From Anseranas semipalmata (Eukaryota; Chordata; Aves; Anseriformes; Anseranatidae), in NCBI GenBank assembly GCA_013399115.1, contig VXAA01005633.1, positions 699,789 through 763,788 on the forward strand: a DNA stretch of 64,000 bases, given 5' to 3'. Shown one piece after another: positions 24,601 through 35,390 of the stretch. A program made the translations under genes and the position numbers. The notes below the pieces were generated by a model, which saw nothing but the letters and a program-made list of their open reading frames with translations, was not told the origin of the DNA and searched no databases. Position 1 is the first letter of the stretch; each line of letters begins with the position of its first letter.

Positions 24601-24954
24601 CTACTGGCCTGTCTGAAAATGCCCTTGGGCCTATCTGCATCTTTAACATACACATACCGAAATATTTTTTGCTAACATTCTACAGTAACCCTTCAAATTT
24701 GTTTGTAGGACCTTAACAACATTTATTTTAGTAAAACTACACAGAAATTAGATGTTAATATTTTCACTAATATTTTCTGTATACATATCCAATTATTCTA
24801 CTCTGTATTACCTTCTATCCACTGGACAACAAAAAGTCAAAAAGGTCACTTGGTAACAGTCCAGAGGAAACAAGAGCAGATTGGGAACAGGAGCAGTGTG
24901 GTCTCGGTTGCAAATCAGCAGCAGGCTTCAGGCAGTAAACTGCTAATGCTGACA
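18605..24954. other. Intergenic DNA, nothing recognised
   Basis: About 6.3 kb without a recognisable gene. It holds a CA-type tract near 19950-19975, with matching TG-rich text near 20060-20085, and the G16 run at 24132. Confidence 0.55.
24132..24147. repeat. G16 homopolymer next to an ambiguous base
   Basis: Sixteen G's, with a single N at 24109 just upstream. The run length is uncertain, and G runs of this kind can form quadruplexes and cause sequencing errors. Confidence 0.9.
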
Positions 24955-25125
24955 GAACATGCAAGGGTTGTGGTGGCTTCTCCATCAGCTGTGGCTTTCA
25001 AGTGAAGAGTGAAAAGCTCTCTGAAAGATACACTTCATTCAGACAGGAATTTATGCAGGGCTTATGTTATGCAGGCGGTAAACTAGATGATCTCAAGGAT
25101 CCCTTATGGCTTTATAATATATGAA
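24955..25125 (+). mobile_element. Ancient CR1 relic, plus strand
   Basis: Diverged match to an old CR1 3' end in the right order: GTTGTGGTGGCTTCTCCATC, GAAAGATACACTTCATTCAG, TTATGTTATGCAGGCGGTAA and ACTAGATGATCTCAAGGATC. The closing CCCTTATGGCTTTATAATAT block is the family's usual terminus. It belongs to the same old type as the relics near 10.0 and 27.0 kb. Confidence 0.8.
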
Positions 25126-26933
25126 TAAAGAGCCTCTTTCACTATTACAGACTCAGTATTTCAGCTCCTTCAGATCCAATGTGGTGTTAGCAGGACTGCT
25201 ACAATGCACGAATTGTGTAAGATGCTTCTAATGCTGTGAAGGCCCCTTCAGAACACAATGAGTAACAAGTGTGTGAAAGAAGTGCTTTCAATGTCCCATC
25301 AGGTCAGTTGCTTGAACACAAAGCACTGTTGAGCAAAGAATTACAGTATCTTTGTTCTATTCTCACATTATGAATCCCTTTCACTGACATACGTGGACCC
25401 ATTAAATGCAATATGGCTGCAGAAACATGAAGTCTTCCAAGACTGGCAAGAGGTATATAGGTCACTTCTTTTGTCATTCCATGTAATCATTACTGTTTAC
25501 AGGGTGGATGAAATTCGGAACACAATTGAACTTGGTTTGTGAGAGAATCTTTCAGACTTAAAAGTTGAGCAGAAAAGTGATTTGTTTTGAAAACGGTAAA
25601 AGAGAAATATTGACAGGTTGTCCTCTCTGAATTCCAAATTAGCCAAAAAATGCTCTGCTAATACAAGCGGACAGATATTAGTGTCTAGACAACAGAAGAG
25701 CTGGGTAATAAAAAGTAAATCACATCTGACAAACCAAGACACCTTGTTTCTTATTATAAAAATGAAAACCATTTTATAGATGTAGTCTGCAACAATTTGA
25801 TTTCAGGAAGCGCTTGTGACATTAAATATACTATCTTAAATGGTGAATGCAAGTTGGCTTGAAGAACCCCTTCACAGAAGTCATATCGTGACTGTAGTTT
25901 CAGAAGTATTTTTGGCCAACATGCAGATAAGCATAAACTAGCTCTTCCCCATCTACTTCGGATATGACAAGGAGCATAACCATGACACCACAGAGCTCAA
26001 CTCTAACCACAGAGCCTTCCTAGGCAGGTTCTCCAAACCATTCTAAGTTTCGTTTGGCCATTTCTACAGAGCTATCAGTAACCAAGCTAATTTCAGTTTG
26101 AACCCAGCTGAAATAGTTTTCCTCTTACACTAGCTACAGCAGTAACTGAAACACAGGCATACTCCGAGAGGCTCTTGATGAAATACCAATGAACAAAATG
26201 ATTCTAACTTGGAGCAGAGAATGCCCAATAGGAAAAACTGTTTCAAGTTTTACTTAAAATATTTATTAAAGATTTAGAAGAAGGATAAACAGTACATTTT
26301 GAAATGAAAATTACACTAATTTACAATGGATTGCATATATACAGCACACAAATCACCAGTTATTTCTGGAATGTGAAAAACATCTCATGCAGAAATATTT
26401 GCTCTCACAACCCATTCTCAGAAAACAAATTCTGCTCCTCTTGTTTACTGGAGTAAACTTTGGTTCAAAGGTTACTTCTTGGTATCCTTCAAAAATAAGT
26501 ATGTTAGTTATGTGCTTCTTGGTGTAGCATAGCATTATGGGTGTTTATGTTTCTCCTGTTCATTATCTCTAGGGATAAAGACACCAAACCCTCCAGCTCA
26601 CAAGAGGAATAGTCCCAGTTCTGGCTGGATTTTCAGCATGCACATTCTTTCTCTCCTCACCACTTTTTTTGCTCTCGCTGACAATGCTGCACCATTTCAT
26701 GAGTAAGAGCTTCCTCTTTATTTCTGCAGCCTCATTTCCTGCAGCTTCCATCCTCAGCCTCCTTGAGGATTGTCAAAGTATTTTTCCACTCATGCCAAAT
26801 CCTCCAAGCCCTGATGTTACATTGGCAACTAAATTGAAGAAAAATTGTCCCTCTGCATGAAAGGAGCTGCAAGCACAGGTCTTAAGAAAGCCTCATATTA
26901 TAAAATTTCATGTCTTAAAAATATATAACTTCA
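25126..26933. other. Intergenic DNA, nothing recognised
   Basis: AT-rich unique sequence between the two ancient CR1 relics. No coding signal. Confidence 0.6.
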
Positions 26934-27098
26934 TGGTGTGGCTGCATCTTAAATACTGTGCGCAGTTCTGATCCCTCATTGAAAAAAAAAAAATAGTAGA
27001 AAACATATGGAGTAACAAATGAGATTGTGCCCAAATGTGAAATGGTTCCCTACACCACAGTTCATCTAAGACTGTCTTACAAAGCAGGATAGAGATGG
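26934..27098 (+). mobile_element. Ancient CR1 relic from the RT C-terminal region
   Basis: Contains a decayed copy of the CR1 segment encoding H-L-x-Y-C-x-Q-F (CTGCATCTTAAATACTGTGC, GCAGTTCTGATCCCTCATTG). Downstream are matches to the following coding segment (GAAATGGTTCCCTACACC). A 12-A run interrupts it. It is a separate insertion from the relic near 25.0 kb, because that one holds the 3' terminus but lies upstream. Confidence 0.7.
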
Positions 27099-30000
27099 CT
27101 AGTGATCTCACCTCTGCATCTTAATAGTGCATTCTTCATACAGCTTTGAAGATGTTCCCTGACTAAGTTATGGGGTTGAGATATTCCACTTATTTTTAAA
27201 AATAGAAAACCTGAACTCTCTGTACATAAGAAATGTCCAAAACTAAAATAGTGTCCCCCCAGGCAGATTTGTTTAGAGCTTCTGTATGTAACTCCCATGA
27301 CAAGTTGGCAAACATGGGCTTGGGGGTTGTTTTGCACTGTCCTGTAATCATCCTGTGTGAGACAGCTTGTCATTTTCCTAGAAAGGGGCTACAAGGCCAA
27401 GCCACAAATATTTTCGAAGTCAACCCTTTTTGGGCAAGTTACTCGAAAAAATAAAGGGGAAGGGCAGTTCCTCCTCTGCCGCGACAGCAGGCTCACGGAT
27501 CAGGTTAGTCAGGCTGGCAAGTCCATTCTAGTAACAGGTAGGGATGTCTGAACATGCACTGGCAATCTGCGTACCGAATCCTGGCCTGGTAAGCACCTCA
27601 GAAACTGCACCATGCCTCCCGCTTTCTCTCACCAGTATTCAAAAAGAAGTGCAACGTAACTTCTCTGCCATTTTTTAGAAGAGGACGAAGGCGTCGACTA
27701 GGACAGTTGAAGCTAATCAGTGTTTTCCATCAGCAGCTCAGCATCTCAGAGATCCAGATAAACTGGATCCGGGGCCATGCTGCCTGTACGCTCACTCAGT
27801 GGATACAAACTGAAGCTGGCTATCTTAATGAGGGCCTTATCCTGCAGGCAGGTCTGCAGCTCTGCAGCTCTGGGTTCCCTTTGGTCCCTGTCTCCAGGTG
27901 CCACCTCTACAGATACAGCTGCAGGATCAGTGCCCTAAGCGGTTATTCTCTCAGGGCATGGATGGTGCTTTCCTTTTAGTCTTATTTTCTGTCTGTAGGC
28001 TGCCATCACACTTGTGAGCCCGTTTAAATAATGCTAATAATTTGTTTCTTCCTAGAGAATTTCAGTCGTGACACTTGGGTCATCTTTTCCATCTTTCTAC
28101 AGCATGCTTCCATCCAGAGTGTTCAAGAGGACTGAATGACAACACATAAAGCTTTTATCTCTGGAGCTTCTTCTACAAAGAAGTAAACCTGGGAAATTTT
28201 TTCCTTCTACTTGTCCAAAAGTATGTTTTTGTTCTATTTGAGACAGTTATTCCTGATTCTAGTATAAGCTTTTAGATACTCCTATAAAACTCCTCTCTCC
28301 CCTTGATGTCAGTGCCGTTTGAATACCTGTGAGGTGTTAATCCTCCTCCCTTCATTTTCTAGCCAAATTCTTCATATTTGGATTGTTTAATTTTCTTATG
28401 TAGATTGTAATGAAAATTCAGGAGAGTGACATAAATCTCTTAAGAAAAGCAAGTGCCTAAAAATTTTATGAAACGGGCAGAAGAGAGAAACTTGTTAAAT
28501 CTCCTCACAGAGACAAAGGCTGCAAAATCAGCTCATTTCCTGGTAGGCAGCAGAAAATGTATTTGGAAGCAAATCTGCAGTAAGAAAGAACATATTATTG
28601 TTTGACAGCAAAAGAAGCTTCAGCAAGGGCTTGTCCCTGTACACAAGAAAATGTAAGAATGATTCTACCACAGTCACTTAATCTATTACTGTGTCTCCAG
28701 CAATGATCAATATCCTCAGGAAGAATATGAGACCTGGGCAAACAGGCACTGACACGTCCCCAGATGCTGGCTCCAGAGACGTGCATGTGGCTCAGGGTCA
28801 CAGCTCCTGCTCTTTCTGCCACCAGGGAAAGGATGCTGGCAAGCTCCAGTGAGCCAATACTTGCACCACAACTTTTATGCAGGGACAGAAAAGCAAAACT
28901 CTGCTTACAAGCTCTGTTAAAATCTTTATTTAAAGTAAAATTAGCCCAAGGTCACACCAAATGATAGTATCTCATCTCCGTGTATGGGTGCCATATCAGG
29001 AACAAAGGAATTGAATCTAAAGCTAATTAGAAGATTGCTTCTGCAACCACATTTTGTCAAAAAAAAAAAATTGCACACTGCTGAATGTGAAATGCTGGAA
29101 TAGCCTGGATTTGGCAGGCTTTGCCAAAGCCAAGGTTTCCGAGGAAGCTTGGTGGATAGGGCTGGACAACACCGGTGCAGCAGAGCCTTGGAGCCCTGTT
29201 GTCAGGTATGGCTCTGAGCTGGGAGACAGGCAAGTCCAGCAACTTCTGGCTCACCAAAATGTTTTCAGACTAAGATGGAAAAGAAAATGCATTTTTTTAA
29301 ATAAATGTGCTGCAGATGGAAACTCTTCCTTTTAATCGGTTGCAGTAAAGTCGGTAGATGCTATCTCAGTGCCGATGTACATCTCTCCACTACTGCACTC
29401 AAGTTAGCATGGTGATGAAGAAGCATGCTAGAGTTTCAGGTCTGTTGGCACTGTTTGAATTTTCAGGAAACTATGGGAGGAACATTTTTCCTTTCTTCCT
29501 TCCCAAGAAAACGAGACAGGAGGAGAGCGTAGTGCCAGATGTGCCTTTTCTCTACCTTCCAGTAGAGGATTAGTGTTTCTGTATACTAAATCTAAATATT
29601 TATAATTCTCTTTAAAAAGCTGCTAGCTCTTTTTTTGCTGATTGTTTGTGTGCAAAGAATTCTGCCTTGTTTTAATGAAATCCAATTTTAAAACTATTTT
29701 GGCAACATTTAGTGGGAAAAAAAATTCATAACACATCCACTCACTTAACAGTGTTAAAATGAGACAATCCCACATGAAGCAATGCTGCCCTGCCTTGCAG
29801 AATTATTACCCAGAGGAAAAGCACACCACACCTATCGTACAGTTTCTAATTTCAGAAGCCTCTGCCAGGACCTTTAGGCTGCTGTTTTCTTTCATTGCCT
29901 ACACAAGTGAGTATCATAAAAAATAAGATAGTTCTGTATTACTAAAATAGAAAATGAAAACAAAATGTAACACAAAATAGTTATTTAAGCTACTAGAAAA

Positions 30001-33000
30001 AAAATCTGTTTTGTCACATGAAATAAAATTGTCCTATAGTCTCTGCATTTTCTTTTTTTGTTCTTTATACCACCATTACACTAAAAATATACTCTGGCTG
30101 AGATACCAAACCTCACGGGGAACTCTAGATTTAGGAGCTCAGAAAAAAACGAGCCCAGCATTTGCAAAAACAGCTGCTCAGGATATTTTACAAAATCAAA
30201 GTCATGGTTGATTTTGACTTAATTTCCCTTTTTGGTATTGCAATTTAAGTCAGTCCATGGGGCCAAAGGACTCCAGACAAAGTGGGTTTACCCAGTTACT
30301 AGAACCACACTGGCAATTTCTGATAGTTATTGCTTCTGGGTAAAGCACATGGACTTGTAAAGGACCTAAACACAACCCTCCACACAGCCGAAATGTGAAG
30401 GGAAAGACTTGGGAGCCTGTCAGGGAGGAAACCGCTGGATTTACACTTTAATAGATCCAGTGGCTACAATAGAGATGTGGACAAGGACAGCAACTGGAAA
30501 CAGAACTGACACCCCCAGTTTCCATGGAGTTTCCACCAAGCCCTACTATTTATTCAGAAGTTATTTTCCAGGAAAACAGCCAGCCAGCCTGCAATACTGT
30601 TTTCAAGAAAATAATTTTCAAAGGAGGGTGAAACAGCAGAATAAGCAGTCCACAGATACCAGGTGGCTAGGTTTTCCTTTTGGGTTGTCCAATTTGCATG
30701 TTTGAATAATAAGTTCAATCTGGCAGCAGTCCGCTAAAAAGTATTATATATGCAACATTTCTACTTTGTATGACCAATTTTCTACTCTATTTGATCAATT
30801 TTTAACCCATTTTAATATGGAAACATGAAACCTTTTTCATCCCCTGACTACAGATGGGTATGTGTATGTGAGTCCCATAACATTTGGACCTTTTAGTGGA
30901 TTTCCAGCAAACTCAACACAAGACAAGACATGAACGTTTTTGGTTGCCTGAGAGATATTTTTAAAGAATGTATCCTGAACTACTAATTGGTATTTGTTTG
31001 TTTTTCAAGGGACGCCATTCTTCCTGCTCTGCCCTCAAATCTACTTAGATGGATTTTCAGTTGTAGCTGCTTCCATCCGGTGCCCTCAGACCAGGGGCTG
31101 AGCAGAGGAAGGGGCAGCTCAGGAGGAGACATCCAGGAGACTTGAGATTTGGCCAGCAGCACCAGTAGCCAAAGAGACAGCAGCAGCTGAGCAGCTGGGA
31201 AAGTCCTCAAGCAGACCCAGTGTTTTCGGCAGCCAACGATGGACAGAGGCTGACAGCCTGGGATGTGGGTTTGTTTGGAGGCCAGCTCAGGGTTTAGGGG
31301 TGGGGATAAGGGGCAATAGGAATAGAAAAAGGGTTGTGAAACGAAAAGCTTTGGCAGCCACCATGGGACATTTCCTCACTGAGATAACTCAAGCCCAGGG
31401 GATAATATGAAGAAAACAGCATAAGCACAGGACTGCTGCATGATGCCAGCAGCACAGCATCATCCTTCATGTCAGAAACAGGGTGCTGCAACCAGAAATA
31501 CAGCAGTCTGCATGCTCCTGCCCAAATATCCCACAGGAGATGGGAAGAACAATTTACTTGCACAATATATGCTGACATCAGATTGAAGTATTAACATAGC
31601 TCGTTTAAAAAGCAAGGAAACTGTAAGGCTACGAATTCCCAGCAGCACAGGCTTCACTAGTTTCTCATGAACTCACTTGCTCACTAACGTTCATGTTTTC
31701 ACTAGAAAAATAATGAGCAGTGGTGGCATCCAAGGGCCATATGGCAGCAAATCTTAGAGAAATTCAAATCTAAAATTCTATCCAAAATTCAGTATAACAA
31801 ATCTCACTTATTTCTAGAACGAATAGGAACACCAGACAAACATGAAGCATGGGAACTTAAATGCTGATAAGAGACACGCCACTCTTCTTGGAGAATGTCA
31901 TAACAATGCTGCTGAACAAATCAAAAGCAGAGCTATTTATGTCCTGAATTTAGCCCATAAAGTTTAGCTTATAAAGTTTTAAGAAATCAGTAAATAGCTA
32001 CTTCATTTAGATGAGTTATTTAAATGTTATGAATCAATAGTAAAACTAGAAAGTATAGGCAGATACTACTGTGTTATAGTTAAATTAAACATTTTTAACA
32101 CAAAAGAGAAACTTGTCACTTCCTAGAAGAGGATGAGAGCAAAAAACTTGAAAATCTTTAGAAATCAAATATATACATATATACGTATCTATATGTATGT
32201 ATGGTACATACATGTATAGATACATACATGTCTATACACAGGTCAAGGTTTAGATTCCATTCACATAATTAGTCCACTTCTTTTCCCTCACTTCAAGAAA
32301 TCTAAAACCAGAAAAATTGTGTTTTATTTACCAGTACCAGAAAGAAAGAAAGCTGACAGTGAGAGACACCTAAAACTCAGCGAGTCAGACGCTAGAATCC
32401 ACATTCCTTCCTTAGCCAGAACCCAGCTCTGAGCCTTTGGGGGACACTCAATCACTGCATATAAGCTTGAGAAACTAAACTTTAAATACCATGGGCCGTG
32501 AGAAGCCAGTCAATGGACTCCTGCATGAAATTAGCTGCACATTGCACAGTCTGGTGGATGAGACCTCCTCTGTCATATAACAGATCATTTAATGCAACCG
32601 TCCTGGGGTTTCCTTTTAGGCATAAATTATGTCAAAGCAGGTGCTTAAGTGCTGTTTTTCTTCCTACACTAGTCTGTCCATGATACTTCTTCTTCCAGTG
32701 AGCAAAAGGCTAAATCAAATTACAAAGTACTGCAAAGTCAAATTGTAACAAATAACTACTTTTGAGTGACAAACAAAAACATGCAATTATCTCATAACCA
32801 AGCTTTTTGCTTAACAATAATGACTGTGAAGAGATAAAATGATAAAAATGACCTAGTGGGGGAAAAAAAAAATCTACTGTTAACTCATTTTCGTGTATTC
32901 CAAGACAAAACTTATTTCCAGATATACCACAGTGTTCTTAAAGTAATAAGCATGGTAAAAAAAACAGAGCAAGGTGATATAACAAGCTTAGTACATGGAT

Positions 33001-33326
33001 TTATCAGTTCTGTGTCATTTGGATTTACTCCAACAATGAAATCAGAGCAAAGGACAAACCTTCCCTTACAAGTAAAGTGTCACAAGCAAGCCTGGACCTT
33101 TTCCAACAGGTGAAGTCAAGGCTGTTCCTATGATTGTGACTGAGATGAAAATGTCCAGATTACAAGAATGACAATCTGCATTTTCATTTCAGTCCCGTCC
33201 TTCCCCAACAAAAATTCAAAAAACCTGCACACAAACAATACACTACTTCTATTCAGTTTACCTCCACTAAAAAGGACAAGGTGGAATGGATAAAGTCGTT
33301 AGAGAAACACCCAAGGGTGCCTGGTA

Positions 33327-33327
<1 letters not shown>
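27099..33327. other. Intergenic DNA, no gene recognised
   Basis: About 6.2 kb. A patch of slightly higher GC lies at 27470-27960 and another at 31020-31210. The minus-strand frame in the second looks like a signal peptide but starts at TTG, so it was not called. The TA/TACA microsatellite is at 32168. Confidence 0.55.
32168..32235. repeat. TA/TACA-rich microsatellite with imperfect inverted repeat
   Basis: Alternating TATA/TATG/TACA sequence. The stretch from TATCTATATG to TGTATAGATA forms an imperfect palindrome, with arms of about 8 perfect end bases plus mismatched interior, centred near 32203. Confidence 0.7.

Positions 33328-33359
<32 letters not shown>
33328..33359. repeat. A32 homopolymer
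   Basis: Thirty-two consecutive A's. The upstream 100 bp (up to GGGTGCCTGGTAC) show no recognised SINE or processed-gene match, so this may be a free poly-A microsatellite or the tail of an unrecognised retroposed copy on the plus strand. Confidence 0.9.
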
Positions 33360-33362
<3 letters not shown>

Positions 33363-33899
33363 AAGTAAGGAAGAATACACAAGTCACTTGAAAGCCTTAA
33401 ACATTTTGTATAAATAACCTGTGATGCTATCCAGAATCAGATGAGCTGCGAGCATCATCTGCCCCAACCATGAGTCAGCTTGAGTCAGTGCAGTGTACTT
33501 TTATGGTACCATCACAGACAGAAAAAATACAACTCTCGGCAGCACAAAAGAAGTCTCTGAAATATGGAAGGAGTATTTGGTGGGAAGGCATTCTCTACTA
33601 TTGGCTGGCAATGAAATCAGCGGAATAAAGAAAATGCCAGCATACTTAACATATCTGTCTCCTTATTTTTAGCCCAAACAGTGGACTGAAATCAAGGCAT
33701 AAAATGAAAGGCAAACCACGTGCTCTTAAGGCAAAACAATTTGAAACTCTTTGTGAACTGCTCCTTCTGCCCAGCAGTTCTCGGCCTATGCAAAGAAGCC
33801 CTGTGGCAATTCAGACTGGGTAAACACGGAGTGCTTGCAGCTGTTTGCGTCCCTCCCGCTCACAGTATGCATAACATCCTGGCTGGTGGAAGTTATATT

Positions 33900-35040
33900 T
33901 GTGTTTAAACACGATAAGACTGATTTATATTAGAGGAATGTTTCTGATCAATCATTCTTGCTGAGTAGCCAGTGACTAAGTGGAAATGCTTCACAGACAG
34001 CGCTGCCGAGTAAGAACCGAGTAAGAAGTTTATAAAACGCTGGGACTTGGCCGGCAGTCTCTAATCTACTTAGTCGATAGCATGCAACTTCCTGTAATGG
34101 CTTAAGTTGGACATACACACATTTCTTCCAGTCTTTGGAAGAGTCCCAGTAATCATAATTACGGAATATAAAAGGCAGGGCTCTTCGCACTTTGCTTTGC
34201 CAATGAAAAGTCAGCTGCCAAGTACAAGGTGACTGCTACAGTCAGCCGAGAGAGATACGAGACCTTTGAGGCACTTATCTTCAGGCGGTATGAATCACTC
34301 TGTGCACTGACTTATGGTATCAGCCTAGAAGCTAATTAGCTGTCTCTGGATGAGACAGAGCCCACCAAAAGTTTCGTGCTGTCTGCATGTAGGATGGATC
34401 ATTGGCTGATGGTCTTTGTCAGACTGTCAATAGCTACAGGCCCAGTGGGGCCATGAAAACCGGCAGAGGCGGAGATCTGCCCCTTGGTCTTTGCCAAGTG
34501 TACAACCCTGTGGCCTCTGAGCAACTGATCTGCTGCTGAAGACTCCTTGCAGGATAATTTTATAATGCACAAATAAATATTTACGCCAATAAAGCATTGG
34601 TGCTTTGATATTTGAAAAGTAATACAAATAAAGGATTGAATTTAAAATGAAGTTTAGACTTTTATGATGTTTTTATAAGAAAAGTGTTAAAGGAGGTTTT
34701 TGGACAAAAAGGCAACAACTGTGTTTTTTTTAAAGACCCGTGTTGCCAGTAATGTCAGAAGATGTTAAATTATCAAAAGAGATATGTTTCAAAGCTAATT
34801 CAATATTTACTATTAATCATGTTTTTAAGCTTACAATGTTGGATCTGCTTAGACAATAAAATGATACTGGCCAATTTCAATTTAGGGTTCACATGTTAGC
34901 TCAGTGCACTGGCATCTGAGAGAATAGCATCTTGAACTGAATATCATCTTTTCATTTTAGAGCTTTTTAAAATGTTAGCATTGCAGTAGTTTAAGGTTCT
35001 AGGAAATTTATTATTGTCAGCCTCAGCAATGTTCCTGTAA
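33900..35040. other. Possible conserved non-coding block
   Basis: No gene or transposon is recognised. The sequence is complex, without simple repeats, and dense in developmental-type A/T core motifs, including homeodomain-like AATTAC, TAATTAGC and TTAATCATG. It looks like avian conserved non-coding DNA, but conservation cannot be judged from one genome. Confidence 0.2.
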
Positions 35041-35077
35041 ACCAACAAAACTAGTGTATAAATATTATTTCTTCACA

Positions 35078-35390
35078 AGGGAACCGGAGGGGCAGGTGCT
35101 CATCTCTTCTCTCTGGCATGGAGCTGCGACAGGGGAGGGTCAGGCTGGGTGTTAAGAAAAGGTTCTTCACCGAGAGGTGGTCGGGCACTGGAACAGGCTC
35201 CCCGGGGCAGTGGTCACAGCACCGAGCCTGCTGGAGTTCAAGAAGCATTTGGACAATGCTCTCAGACACAGGGTCTGATTTTTGGGTGGTGCTGTGTGGA
35301 GCCAGGAGTTGGACTTGATGATCCTTGTGGGTCCCTTCCAACTCACAATGTTCTGTGGTTCTAAAATTCTATGATTATATGACTCTATTA
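35078..35390 (+). mobile_element. CR1 fragment, 3' end, plus strand
   Basis: Covers the last part of ORF2 (GAGCTGCGACAGGGGAGGGT, then the frame for RWSGTGTGSPGQ-like degraded coding) and the 3' end (GGACTTGATGATCCTTGTGG, GGTCCCTTCCAACTCACAAT) with a degraded ATTCTATGATT tail. An internal deletion appears near 35110-35120, where the segment between the GGCAGGTGCTCATCTCTTCT block and the GAGCTGCGACAGG block is shorter than in typical copies. It differs in subfamily from the 7983-9334 copy. Confidence 0.93.

Noticed and set aside
27460..27980. Possible exons in the GC-richer patch (several AG and GT sites, 90-codon frame)
   Set aside because: The frame has no recognisable content, and splice-like sites occur in all phases without a consistent model.
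30983..31210. Minus-strand frame resembling a signal peptide (hydrophobic LLLSLWLLVLLAKS)
   Set aside because: The apparent start is TTG with no in-frame ATG before the hydrophobic stretch, and there is no recognisable mature protein or splice context.
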